Shown here piece by piece: positions 1 to 5,171 of a DNA stretch of 5,171 bases. Each line of letters begins with the position of its first letter. Within the stretch, counting starts at the first letter, position 1. A program made the translations under genes and the position numbers. Below the pieces are notes generated by a model. That model had not been told where the DNA came from and did no database searches. It was given only the letters and a program-made list of their open reading frames with translations. Origin of the DNA: an uncultured Pseudomonadota bacterium (lineage in GTDB: Bacteria; Pseudomonadota; Gammaproteobacteria; Steroidobacterales; Steroidobacteraceae); the NCBI GenBank assembly GCA_903890265.1, contig CAITAM010000228.1, forward strand, positions 1 to 5,171, given 5' to 3'.

Positions 1-689
1 ACGCCCTGCGCGCAATCGCGCCGCAGCACATGAGCCCGCGCGCGGATCCACAGCGCTTCGCGATCACCGGGCTTGAGCTCAAGCGCACGGTCGCTGCTCG
101 CGAGCGCGGTCGCTGAATTGAGCGCGCGCAGGCTGAGTTCCGCGTGGGCGACGTAGGCCTCGGCGACCTTCGGGTAGCCCGGCAGCAGCAGCGCGACAGC
201 ACGTGCCGCAGCCCCTCCCGAATCCACGCCGGCGAGCGGCTCCTGCAGGCCGGCAAAGGCCGCGGCCGGCGTCTCGTAGGCGGTGTCGACGAGGACCTTG
301 ATGTCCGCCGCCGCGCCCGGTACGTCATCGAGCTCAAGCCGCGCGATGGCCCGAAACCGCCGCGCGGCCTCGGCCTGCGGCTCGTGCTTCAGCCAGCCGG
401 TCGCAATGCGCTCGAGCGCGCGCGGCTGGCCGTTGTCAAACGCGAGCCGCGCCGCGCGATCGGCAAGCCTGGCATCAAAGCGAGCCTGGAGTAGGGTTTC
501 AAGCTGCTGTACCGCCTGCGGAAATTCGCCGCGCGCGAGCGCCACGTCCGAGGCCAGCAGGTGTTCATTGGGGACAGCCCGAGCACCGACCGGGACGAGG
601 ATCAGGGCCGCGCCGGCGAGACCGGCGGCGACCGACGCAAGGCCGCGCGGGCACTCCGCAAGCCAGCCGAAGAAGTTGAGTTTGGCCAT
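1..689 (-). CDS. TPR-repeat exported protein, PA4667-like (N-terminal part, cut by window edge)
   Basis: An open frame reads leftward from an ATG at 689 without a stop to the window edge, giving 229 residues and no C-terminus. The N-terminus has a hydrophobic stretch (about residues 17-36) after a weakly basic start and an ARA|V site near residue 38, so a cleaved signal peptide and periplasmic location are likely; a retained membrane anchor is the alternative. TPR-like helices are visible at about 44-70 (HLLASDVALARGEFPQAVQQ) and 177-222, the latter including RALELKPGDREAL. The middle segment (ADRAARLAF...GWLKHEPQAEAARR, about 76-111) resembles the TPR proteins found divergent from hemA in Pseudomonas, which are usually much longer (near 600 residues). 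Such proteins act as protein-protein scaffolds; the partner here is unknown. No other Met occurs in these 229 residues, which supports this start, but there is no Shine-Dalgarno sequence in front of it. The TPR assignment is fairly sure; the specific role is not. Confidence 0.82.
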   Translation of the reverse strand, partial: MAKLNFFGWLAECPRGLASVAAGLAGAALILVPVGARAVPNEHLLASDVALARGEFPQAVQQLETLLQARFDARLADRAARLAFDNGQPRALERIATGWLKHEPQAEAARRFRAIARLELDDVPGAAADIKVLVDTAYETPAAAFAGLQEPLAGVDSGGAAARAVALLLPGYPKVAEAYVAHAELSLRALNSATALASSDRALELKPGDREALWIRARAHVLRRDCAQG

Positions 690-790
690 GGCCGCACTAT
701 AGCCGATGCGCTCCCGGCGTCGCGGCCAGCTTGCCGCGGCAGCCTCATTCGCGGAGAATTCCGCATTGCTTCCAGGGCCTTAACCCACTG
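690..790. promoter_or_regulatory. Divergent intergenic region between the TPR gene and hemA
   Basis: This 101-base gap must hold the control signals for both divergent genes unless they lie inside the coding regions. For hemA the best sigma-70-like pair I see is TTGCCG (731-736) and GAGAAT (754-759) with a 17-base spacer. Each hexamer matches 4 of 6 consensus bases, predicting a start near 766 and a leader of about 25 bases. This is a weak match. No operator for a known regulator is recognised. Confidence 0.3.
696..701 (-). promoter_or_regulatory. Candidate -10 hexamer of a leaderless TPR-gene transcript
   Basis: On the minus strand TATAGT (5 of 6 to TATAAT) ends exactly 6 bases before the ATG at 689. 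A sigma-70 transcript starting 6-7 bases after the hexamer would begin at or next to the start codon, making the mRNA leaderless. This fits the absence of a nearby Shine-Dalgarno sequence. No convincing -35 hexamer lies 16-18 bases upstream (best 3 of 6), so confidence is low. Confidence 0.35.
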
Positions 791-2041
791 ATGCCGCTCC
801 TCGTCGTAGGGATAAATCACCGCACCGCACCGCTCGAAGTCCGCGAGCGCGTGGTGTTTGGTCCGACACGCCTCGTCGACGCCCTGCGGGCGCTCAACCG
901 TGACGGCGGAACGAGCGAAAACGTCATCGTTTCGACCTGCAATCGCACCGAACTCTACGTCGTTGACGGCAGCGCCGACCGGCTGGGCGACTGGCTCGAG
1001 CGATACCACGGACAGCCGATGTCGCTGGCCTCGTGCACGTACTCGCTGGCGGATGCCGAGGCCGTCGAGCACGCCTTTTCGGTCGCCTCGGGACTCGACT
1101 CGCTTGTCGTTGGCGAGCCGCAGATTCTCGGCCAGCTCAAGGACGCCTACCGCGCGGCACAGGACGCCGGTACCGCGGGCCCCGAGCTCAATCGTCTCTT
1201 CCAGGCCACGTTCTCGGTCGCCAAGCGGGTTCGCACCGAAACGCGCATCGGCGCCAACGCGGTCTCTGTTGCCTACGCGGCGGTCAGCCTCGCGCGGCAG
1301 ATTTTCGCCGATTTCGGGAGCCACACGGCGCTGCTCATCGGCGCCGGCGAGACCATCGCGCTGGCGGCGCGCCATCTGCGCGGACAGGGCCTGACGCGGA
1401 TGATCATTGCCAACCGTAGCCTCGACCGTGCCCAGGCCCTGGCTGCCGAGTTCAACGCCTCGGCCATCCACCTCGACGCCCTGCCGACCTTCCTCGCGCA
1501 GGCGGACATCGTGATCAGCTCGACCGCGAGCCCCGAGCCCGTGCTGCTCAAGCGCCACGTCAGCGCCGCGCTTGCCGAGCGTCGGCGGCGGCCGATGTTC
1601 ATGGTCGACATTGCCGTGCCACGCGATATCGAGCCCAGCGTCGGCGACTTCGAGGACATTTACCTCTACACGATCGACGACCTGCAGTCGGTCGTCGAGG
1701 GCAACCTCGCCGCCCGCGAACGCGAAGCCGGCGAGGCCAAGGTACTGATACGGGAGGAAGTGGACCGCTACATGGCGACCGTGCGCGGACGCGAGGCGGT
1801 ACCGGCGATCCGTGCGCTGCGTGACGCGGCCGAGACGCTGCGCGGCCAGACGCTCGATCAGGCGCGGCGCATGCTGCACGCCGGCCGCTCGCCCGACGAC
1901 GTCCTCGCCTATCTCGCCGATACCCTGACGCACCGCCTGATCCACGCGCCGACGCAGGCCCTGCGCGAGGCGGGGCGGGCAGGCGATGCGGAACTCGTGG
2001 CCCTGGCACGCCAGCTGTATCAGATCGACGACGAATCATGA
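791..2041 (+). CDS. hemA: Glutamyl-tRNA reductase (416 aa)
   Basis: Reduces glutamyl-tRNA(Glu) with NADPH to glutamate-1-semialdehyde, the first committed step of C5-pathway tetrapyrrole (haem) synthesis in the cytosol. The N-terminal catalytic domain opens with LLVVGINHRTAP and contains STCNRTE with nucleophile Cys50. His94 aligns with the catalytic-domain His99 of E. coli. The signature GLDSLVVGEPQILGQ spans 101-115. The NADPH-binding domain has LIGAGETIALAARHL (182-196) and IANRS (206-210). The substrate-domain tail MVDIAVPRDIEP (271-282) and the helical dimerisation domain (about 300-416, with LIHAPTQALREA) are complete. Length matches the family. The ATG at 791 aligns with the E. coli start; an in-frame TTG at 731 would only add residues unlike the family. 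The ribosome site is weak (AGG at 774-776). The stop overlaps the prfA start. The E. coli/Salmonella Cys170 position holds Val165 here. Confidence 0.98.
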   Translation: MPLLVVGINHRTAPLEVRERVVFGPTRLVDALRALNRDGGTSENVIVSTCNRTELYVVDGSADRLGDWLERYHGQPMSLASCTYSLADAEAVEHAFSVASGLDSLVVGEPQILGQLKDAYRAAQDAGTAGPELNRLFQATFSVAKRVRTETRIGANAVSVAYAAVSLARQIFADFGSHTALLIGAGETIALAARHLRGQGLTRMIIANRSLDRAQALAAEFNASAIHLDALPTFLAQADIVISSTASPEPVLLKRHVSAALAERRRRPMFMVDIAVPRDIEPSVGDFEDIYLYTIDDLQSVVEGNLAAREREAGEAKVLIREEVDRYMATVRGREAVPAIRALRDAAETLRGQTLDQARRMLHAGRSPDDVLAYLADTLTHRLIHAPTQALREAGRAGDAELVALARQLYQIDDES

Positions 2042-3120
2042 GAGCGTCGATCCGGCTCCGGCTGGAGCGCCTGTCCGAACGCTACGAGGAAGTCGGCCGG
2101 CTGCTCGGCGACCCGTCGGTCAGCGGCAAGAGCGGCCAGTTCCGCGATCTGTCCATGGAGTACTCGCGCATCGAGCCCGTCGTGGTGCGGTTTCGCCGCT
2201 TCCGCGAGCTCGAGCGGCAAACGCGCGAAGTCGAGGCGATGGCTGCGGGCGATGATGCCGACCTCAGGCACATGGCCGAAGACGAGCTGCGTGAACTCAA
2301 GGGCATCATCGCCAGCGAGGAGCGCGAACTCGAGCTGTCGCTCATTCCGCCCGATCCGCGCGACGACTCGAACATCTACGTCGAAATCCGCGCCGGGGCC
2401 GGCGGCGATGAAGCGGCGATTTTCGCCGGTGACCTGTTTCGCATGTACACGCGCTACGCCGACCGGCGCGGCTGGCAGGTCGAGGTCTTGTCCGAGAACC
2501 GCGGCGAGCACGGCGGCTACCGCGAGGTCATCAGCCGCTTCGTCGGGCGTGGTGCCTTCGCGCGCCTCAAGTTCGAGTCCGGCACGCATCGCGTGCAGCG
2601 CGTGCCCGCCACCGAAGCCCAGGGTCGGATCCACACCTCCACCTGCACGGTGGCCATCCTGCCGGAGATGACCGAGGTCGAGGACGTCCCGATTGCCGAC
2701 GCCGACCTCAAGGTCGACACCTACCGTGCCTCGGGCGCCGGAGGCCAGCACGTCAACAAGACCGACTCGGCGGTCCGCATGACCCACCTGCCGACCGGTA
2801 TCGTGGTCGAGTGCCAGGACGAGCGGTCGCAGCACAAGAACCGCTCGCGCGCGCTGTCACTCCTCAAGGCGAAGCTGCTGGCCGCGGCGAGGGAGAAACA
2901 GGAAGCGCAGCAGGCCGCGACGCGACGCCTGCAGGTGGGCACCGGCGACCGCTCCGAACGAATCCGCACCTACAACTTTCCGCAGGGACGGCTCACCGAC
3001 CACCGGGTGGAACTGACCCTTTACAAGCTCGATGACATCGTCGCCGGCGACCTCGACGACGTGATCGAGCCGCTCCTGCGCGAGTACCAGACCGAGCAGC
3101 TGGCCGCGCTCGCCGAATAG
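2038..3120 (+). CDS. prfA: Peptide chain release factor 1 (360 aa)
   Basis: RF1 recognises UAA and UAG in the ribosomal A site and triggers hydrolysis of peptidyl-tRNA. The sequence is full length (E. coli RF1 has 360 residues). Domain 1 is a charged helical region (about 1-100). The family motif RAGAGGDEA lies at 118-126. The stop-codon-reading motif PAT (190-192) sits in THRVQRVPATEAQGRIHTS and marks RF1 rather than RF2, which has SPF. The catalytic loop is SGAGGQHVNKT with GGQ at 235-237; Gln237 is the residue PrmC would methylate. The C-terminal part continues through RIRTYNFPQGRLTDHR. The ATG at 2038 overlaps the hemA TGA as ATGA and has no clear Shine-Dalgarno of its own, so translation is probably coupled to hemA. 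It has its own UAG stop, which it reads itself; there is no in-frame UGA as in RF2 genes. Confidence 0.98.
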   Translation: MRASIRLRLERLSERYEEVGRLLGDPSVSGKSGQFRDLSMEYSRIEPVVVRFRRFRELERQTREVEAMAAGDDADLRHMAEDELRELKGIIASEERELELSLIPPDPRDDSNIYVEIRAGAGGDEAAIFAGDLFRMYTRYADRRGWQVEVLSENRGEHGGYREVISRFVGRGAFARLKFESGTHRVQRVPATEAQGRIHTSTCTVAILPEMTEVEDVPIADADLKVDTYRASGAGGQHVNKTDSAVRMTHLPTGIVVECQDERSQHKNRSRALSLLKAKLLAAAREKQEAQQAATRRLQVGTGDRSERIRTYNFPQGRLTDHRVELTLYKLDDIVAGDLDDVIEPLLREYQTEQLAALAE

Positions 3121-3125
3121 GCGAG
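3109..3125 (+). repeat. Short GC-rich hairpin over the prfA stop codon
   Basis: CTCGCC (3109-3114) and GGCGAG (3120-3125) form a perfect 6-bp stem with a 5-base loop that contains most of the prfA stop codon (TAG, 3118-3120). No T-run follows, so it is not a convincing intrinsic terminator. It may pause or stabilise the 3' end of the hemA-prfA message, or be chance in GC-rich sequence. Confidence 0.35.
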
Positions 3126-3128
3126 GCG

Positions 3129-3145
3129 CGCACCAGGATGGAGCA
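3129..3145 (+). promoter_or_regulatory. NtrC (GlnG) binding site 1 upstream of amt
   Basis: The 17-bp sequence CGCACCAGGATGGAGCA matches the NtrC dyad TGCACC-N5-GGTGCA at 10 of 12 specified positions. It starts 9 bases after the prfA stop and is centred on 3137, about 153 bases upstream of the transcription start predicted from the sigma-54 element. Its centre is 32 bp from site 2, about three helical turns. This is the geometry of the paired glnAp2 enhancer sites in enteric bacteria, where two NtrC dimers load side by side and form the active oligomer. The binding is inferred from motif and context. Confidence 0.74.
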
Positions 3146-3176
3146 GGCGTCGCGCGTTCCTGCGCCATGCTGGTGC
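3130..3176. repeat. Long imperfect inverted repeat formed by the two NtrC dyads
   Basis: GCACCAG/CTGGTGC, ATGG/CCAT and GCAGG/CCTGC pair in register across 3130-3147 and 3159-3176. That is 16 of 18 pairs, with single mismatches at 3137/3169 and 3142/3164 and an 11-base loop (3148-3158). No T-run follows, so it is not a standard terminator. The symmetry is best explained by two copies of a palindromic operator. In RNA reading through from prfA it could also fold into a stable hairpin that marks the 3' end of the hemA-prfA message. Confidence 0.7.
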
Positions 3177-3177
3177 A
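3161..3177 (+). promoter_or_regulatory. NtrC (GlnG) binding site 2 upstream of amt
   Basis: The 17-bp sequence TGCGCCATGCTGGTGCA matches TGCACC-N5-GGTGCA at 11 of 12 specified positions, the better of the two sites. It is centred on 3169, about 121 bases upstream of the predicted start of the amt transcript. NtrC~P bound here would contact sigma-54 RNA polymerase by DNA looping. No clear IHF consensus is visible between this site and the promoter. Confidence 0.78.
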
Positions 3178-3263
3178 GGCGGCGTCAATCGCGGCGTGGC
3201 CCGTGACGTCCGTTGCCCGTCAATCCCGCACCACCCGACCGTCGTCGCTCGCCGCCGCCGTGC

Positions 3264-3279
3264 TGGCACAGCTTGTGCA
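3264..3279 (+). promoter_or_regulatory. Sigma-54 (RpoN) -24/-12 promoter of amt
   Basis: TGGCACAGCTTGTGCA compares with the consensus TGGCACG-N4-TTGCW. The -24 box TGGCAC is complete and preceded by the favoured pyrimidine (C3263), and the -12 box GTGCA differs from TTGCA by one base. The invariant GG (3265-3266) and GC (3277-3278) are separated by exactly 10 bases, as sigma-54 requires. Transcription should begin near 3290, leaving a leader of about 35 bases that contains the ribosome site. Together with the two upstream NtrC-type dyads this predicts expression of amt under nitrogen limitation. Confidence 0.82.
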
Positions 3280-3313
3280 TCGCCAGTGCCGTGGCGCGTC
3301 CGCGCCCACGGAC

Positions 3314-3319
3314 AAGGAG
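3314..3319 (+). promoter_or_regulatory. Ribosome binding site that fixes the amt start
   Basis: AAGGAG lies 5 bases before the ATG at 3325 and is the only strong Shine-Dalgarno sequence in the window. It decides between this ATG and an in-frame GTG at 3196, which lies upstream of the sigma-54 promoter and would add 43 residues unlike any Amt protein. Confidence 0.85.
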
Positions 3320-3324
3320 CGCCG

Positions 3325-4695
3325 ATGCCGACCGCCGCCACGAACCCGACGGAGCGCCACCGCGCGGGCGGAGTGCCCACACTCACCGCCCTCGCCCGCG
3401 TGGCGCTGCCGGCCATCGCCTGTGCTCTCGCGTCACCCTGCGCACACGCCGACGGCCCGCCGACCGGACTCGTACCGATCGCGAACCTCTCGGCCGGCGA
3501 CTCGGCGTGGATGATGGTCTCGACCGCGCTCGTGCTGCTCATGACCCTGCCCGGTACCGCGCTCTTCTACGCGGGAATGGTCCGCAAGAAGAACGTGCTG
3601 TCGATGCTCATGCAGAGCTACACGATCGCCGCCCTCGTCACGCTCGTGTGGTGGGCGGTGGGCTACTCGCTTGCCCTCACCCCCGGCACGCCCTACCTCG
3701 GCGGACTGAGCCGCGCGTTCTTCGGCGGGCTGACGTTTGACAAGGCAAGCGGCCTCGTCAGCGTCTCGCCCATCGCGCCGACCGTGCCGGAGACGGTGGT
3801 CGCGCTGTTCGAGCTCACCTTCGCGATCGTGACCGGCGCACTCATCTGCGGCGCTTTCGCCGAACGCATGAAGTTTTCCGCGCTCATCGTCTTCATGACC
3901 GCCTGGTCGCTGCTGGTCTACGTGCCCGTCGCCCACTGGGTCTGGGAACCGGGCGGCTGGCTGGCCGGGCGCGGCGTGCTCGACTACGCCGGCGGCACGG
4001 TAGTGCACATCAACGCGGGCGTTGCCGGTCTGGCCGGTGCGCTCGTCATGGGCAAGCGGGCGGGCTACGGCAAGTTCTCGATGGCGCCACACAATCTGGT
4101 GCTGACCGTGATCGGCACCGGCCTGCTGTGGGTCGGCTGGTTTGGTTTCAACGCGGGGTCCGCGGGGGCGGCCGATGCCCGGGCGGGACTGGCGATGCTG
4201 ACCACCCAGCTCGGCGCCGCGGCCGCCGCGCTCGCGTGGATGGGCATGGAGCGGCTGACCCGGCGCAAACCCTCGGTACTGGGTCTTGCGTCCGGTGCCG
4301 TCGCCGGCCTTGTTGCCATCACGCCGGCATCCGGTTTCGTCGGCCCCAACGCCGCGGTCGTCATCGGCCTCGTTGCCGGCGTCGTCTGCTTCTATGGCGC
4401 CACCTCGCTGAAGCATCTGCTCGGCTACGACGACTCCCTCGACGCATTTGGCGTACACGGCGTCGGCGGCATTGCCGGGGCACTGCTGACCGGGCCGCTG
4501 GCCGACCCGGCCATCGGCGGCAGTGCGGGCTCACTGGGCGCCCAGGCGCTCGGCGTTGGCGTGACCGTGGTCTACGGCTTCTGCGTGAGCTATGCGCTGT
4601 TCTGGCTCATCAACCGGACGATGGGCCTGCGCGTCACGGATGAAGAGGAGCGCGAGGGCCTGGACGTCGCACAGCACGGGGAAAGCATCGAGTAG
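3325..4695 (+). CDS. amt: Ammonium transporter, Amt/MEP/Rh family (456 aa)
   Basis: A trimeric inner-membrane channel that takes up ammonium at low external concentration. An N-terminal signal peptide (about 1-42, cleavage CAHA|D) precedes about 11 hydrophobic membrane segments (first 61-84, last about 408-430), as in E. coli AmtB. Key AmtB residues are all present by alignment: Phe gate F162/F166, recruitment-site W207 and S279 (in GWFGFNAGSAG), D220 in LDYAGG, and the pore histidine pair H228 (VVHINA) and H378 (FGVHGVGG). The cytosolic tail EEEREGLDVAQHGE (439-452) keeps the conserved region through which a PII protein (GlnK) blocks the channel. No sensor domain is fused to it, and no glnK lies next to it in this window, whereas amtB is usually paired with glnK. 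It sits between prfA and prmC with its own NtrC/sigma-54 control region. Codon use resembles its neighbours. A sensory Amt role is less likely because transport residues are intact. Confidence 0.97.
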   Translation: MPTAATNPTERHRAGGVPTLTALARVALPAIACALASPCAHADGPPTGLVPIANLSAGDSAWMMVSTALVLLMTLPGTALFYAGMVRKKNVLSMLMQSYTIAALVTLVWWAVGYSLALTPGTPYLGGLSRAFFGGLTFDKASGLVSVSPIAPTVPETVVALFELTFAIVTGALICGAFAERMKFSALIVFMTAWSLLVYVPVAHWVWEPGGWLAGRGVLDYAGGTVVHINAGVAGLAGALVMGKRAGYGKFSMAPHNLVLTVIGTGLLWVGWFGFNAGSAGAADARAGLAMLTTQLGAAAAALAWMGMERLTRRKPSVLGLASGAVAGLVAITPASGFVGPNAAVVIGLVAGVVCFYGATSLKHLLGYDDSLDAFGVHGVGGIAGALLTGPLADPAIGGSAGSLGAQALGVGVTVVYGFCVSYALFWLINRTMGLRVTDEEEREGLDVAQHGESIE

Positions 4696-4712
4696 GCCGC
4701 CACCGCGCGCAG

Positions 4713-4718
4713 TATCAT
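4713..4718 (+). promoter_or_regulatory. Candidate -10 hexamer of a leaderless prmC transcript
   Basis: TATCAT (5 of 6 to TATAAT) ends exactly 6 bases before the prmC ATG at 4725, the same spacing as TATAGT before the TPR gene. Initiation 6-7 bases downstream would fall at the start codon. There is no good Shine-Dalgarno before prmC and no good -35 (best 3 of 6 at a 19-base spacer). It may instead be chance within the 29-base gap, with prmC read from the amt transcript. Confidence 0.33.
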
Positions 4719-4724
4719 GGGCGC

Positions 4725-5171
4725 ATGCCCTCTGTCGCTGCAGTGCTGACCGAGGCGGCACGGCAGCTGCGCGCGAGCGACAGTGCTCGCCTTGACGCCG
4801 AACTTCTGCTGGCCCACGTCCTTGGCTGGTCGCGAAGCCGGCTGCTCGCCTACCCGGAGGCCGAGATGCCCGACTCGGCAGCGGACCTGTACCGCCGCCT
4901 GGTCGCCGATCGGGCTTGCGGCAGTCCCGTCGCCTACCTGACCGGCCGGCGCGACTTCTGGTCCCTCGAGCTCTCGGTCGGCCCGGCAGTCCTCGTGCCA
5001 CGGCCGGAGACCGAGCTCCTCGTCGAGCTGGCGCTCCGGCACCTGGCGGACCGGCCCTCGCCTGCCGTGGCCGACCTTGGCACCGGCAGTGGTGCCATCG
5101 GGCTTGCCATCGCCACCGAGCGGCCGGATGCGCGGGTCGTGCTCGTGGACCGCTCGGCCGCCGCGGCCGGG
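4725..5171 (+). CDS. prmC: Release factor glutamine N5-methyltransferase (N-terminal 149 aa, cut by window edge)
   Basis: PrmC (formerly HemK) uses S-adenosylmethionine to methylate the glutamine of the GGQ motif in RF1 and RF2, raising termination efficiency. The visible part holds the helical release-factor-binding domain (about 1-80) with RLDAELLLAHVLG (22-34) and PVAYLTGRRDFW (68-79). The family linker VLVPRPETE follows (89-97), then SAM-binding motif I, DLGTGSGAIGLAIA (117-130). The strand VVLVDRS (138-144) has the acidic residue expected to contact the SAM ribose. The catalytic NPPY motif and the rest (family length about 280) lie beyond the window. The ATG at 4725 is chosen because the frame starts in family register there; a nearby ATG at 4717 is out of frame. 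The gene lies 29 bases after amt; its substrate prfA is one gene further upstream. Confidence 0.96.
   Translation, partial: MPSVAAVLTEAARQLRASDSARLDAELLLAHVLGWSRSRLLAYPEAEMPDSAADLYRRLVADRACGSPVAYLTGRRDFWSLELSVGPAVLVPRPETELLVELALRHLADRPSPAVADLGTGSGAIGLAIATERPDARVVLVDRSAAAAG

Noticed and set aside
731..790. N-terminal extension of hemA from an in-frame TTG at 731
   Set aside because: The ATG at 791 begins the conserved N-terminus (LLVVGINHRTAP) in the same register as E. coli HemA; the extra 20 residues have no family counterpart.
602..1945. Long minus-strand open frame (447 codons) opposite hemA
   Set aside because: It lies antisense to an unmistakable hemA, its translation is rich in Arg/Gly/Ala with no recognisable domain, and its end runs into the TPR gene in another frame. 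Long antisense frames are expected opposite GC-rich genes.
3183..3225. Direct repeat CGTCAATC (3183-3190 and 3218-3225) between enhancer and promoter
   Set aside because: Eight bases repeated once in about 200 bases is not unlikely by chance. The copies contain a TCAA core but lack the TTR part of an IHF site, so I do not call an IHF site.
3227..3243. Possible third NtrC site (CGCACC half-site)
   Set aside because: Only the left half matches; the right half (ACCGTC against GGTGCA) does not.
3263..3286. Hairpin CTGGC/GCCAG or GCACA/TGTGC as a terminator or attenuator
   Set aside because: The stems are short, mutually exclusive and lack a T-run; the sequence is better explained as the sigma-54 -24/-12 element.
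3196..3324. N-terminal extension of amt from an in-frame GTG at 3196
   Set aside because: It would start upstream of the sigma-54 promoter, lacks a ribosome site, and adds 43 Arg/Pro-rich residues before the signal peptide. The ATG at 3325 has AAGGAG at ideal spacing.
3167..3514. Small plus-strand frame starting in the NtrC site 2 region
   Set aside because: It runs out of frame into amt, has no ribosome site, and its Arg/Ser/Pro-rich translation is typical of a shadow frame.
3433..4458. Minus-strand open frame (341 codons) opposite amt, and a similar one at 2020-2835 opposite prfA
   Set aside because: Both are antisense to full-length, well-conserved genes and give low-complexity charged translations without family motifs.

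Overview
The window looks like a chromosomal segment of a GC-rich gammaproteobacterium or close relative. It carries the hemA-prfA ... prmC neighbourhood typical of gamma- and betaproteobacteria. A TPR protein is divergently transcribed from hemA, resembling the PA4667-hemA arrangement of Pseudomonas. Five protein genes are supported, two of them cut by the window edges. I saw no RNA genes, CRISPR arrays, insertion sequences or phage genes, and codon use looks uniform. The species cannot be named from this sequence.

Layout: (1) 1-689, minus strand: N-terminal 229 residues of an exported TPR protein, running off the left edge. (2) 690-790: divergent intergenic region with promoter candidates. 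(3) 791-2041 plus: hemA, glutamyl-tRNA reductase. (4) 2038-3120 plus: prfA, peptide chain release factor 1, whose start overlaps the hemA stop (ATGA). (5) 3121-3324: a 204-base non-coding region that reads as a complete nitrogen-regulated control region. It has two NtrC-type enhancer dyads spaced 32 bp centre to centre, a sigma-54 -24/-12 element with the exact GG-N10-GC spacing, and a strong ribosome binding site. (6) 3325-4695 plus: amt, an ammonium transporter with signal peptide, pore residues and GlnK-binding tail intact. (7) 4725-5171 plus: first 149 residues of prmC, the methyltransferase that modifies release factors, cut by the right edge.

How the genes fit together: HemA makes the first committed precursor of tetrapyrroles from glutamyl-tRNA. 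PrfA terminates translation at UAA/UAG, and PrmC methylates the GGQ glutamine of PrfA. The usual hemA-prfA-prmC series is interrupted here by amt, which brings its own nitrogen-starvation promoter. PrmC therefore sits 29 bases behind a gene predicted to depend on sigma-54 and NtrC. A -10-like hexamer exactly 6 bases before the prmC ATG may give it an independent, leaderless transcript; the TPR gene has the same arrangement. The most notable observation is the amt control region and its position between prfA and prmC. No wholly new system is evident.
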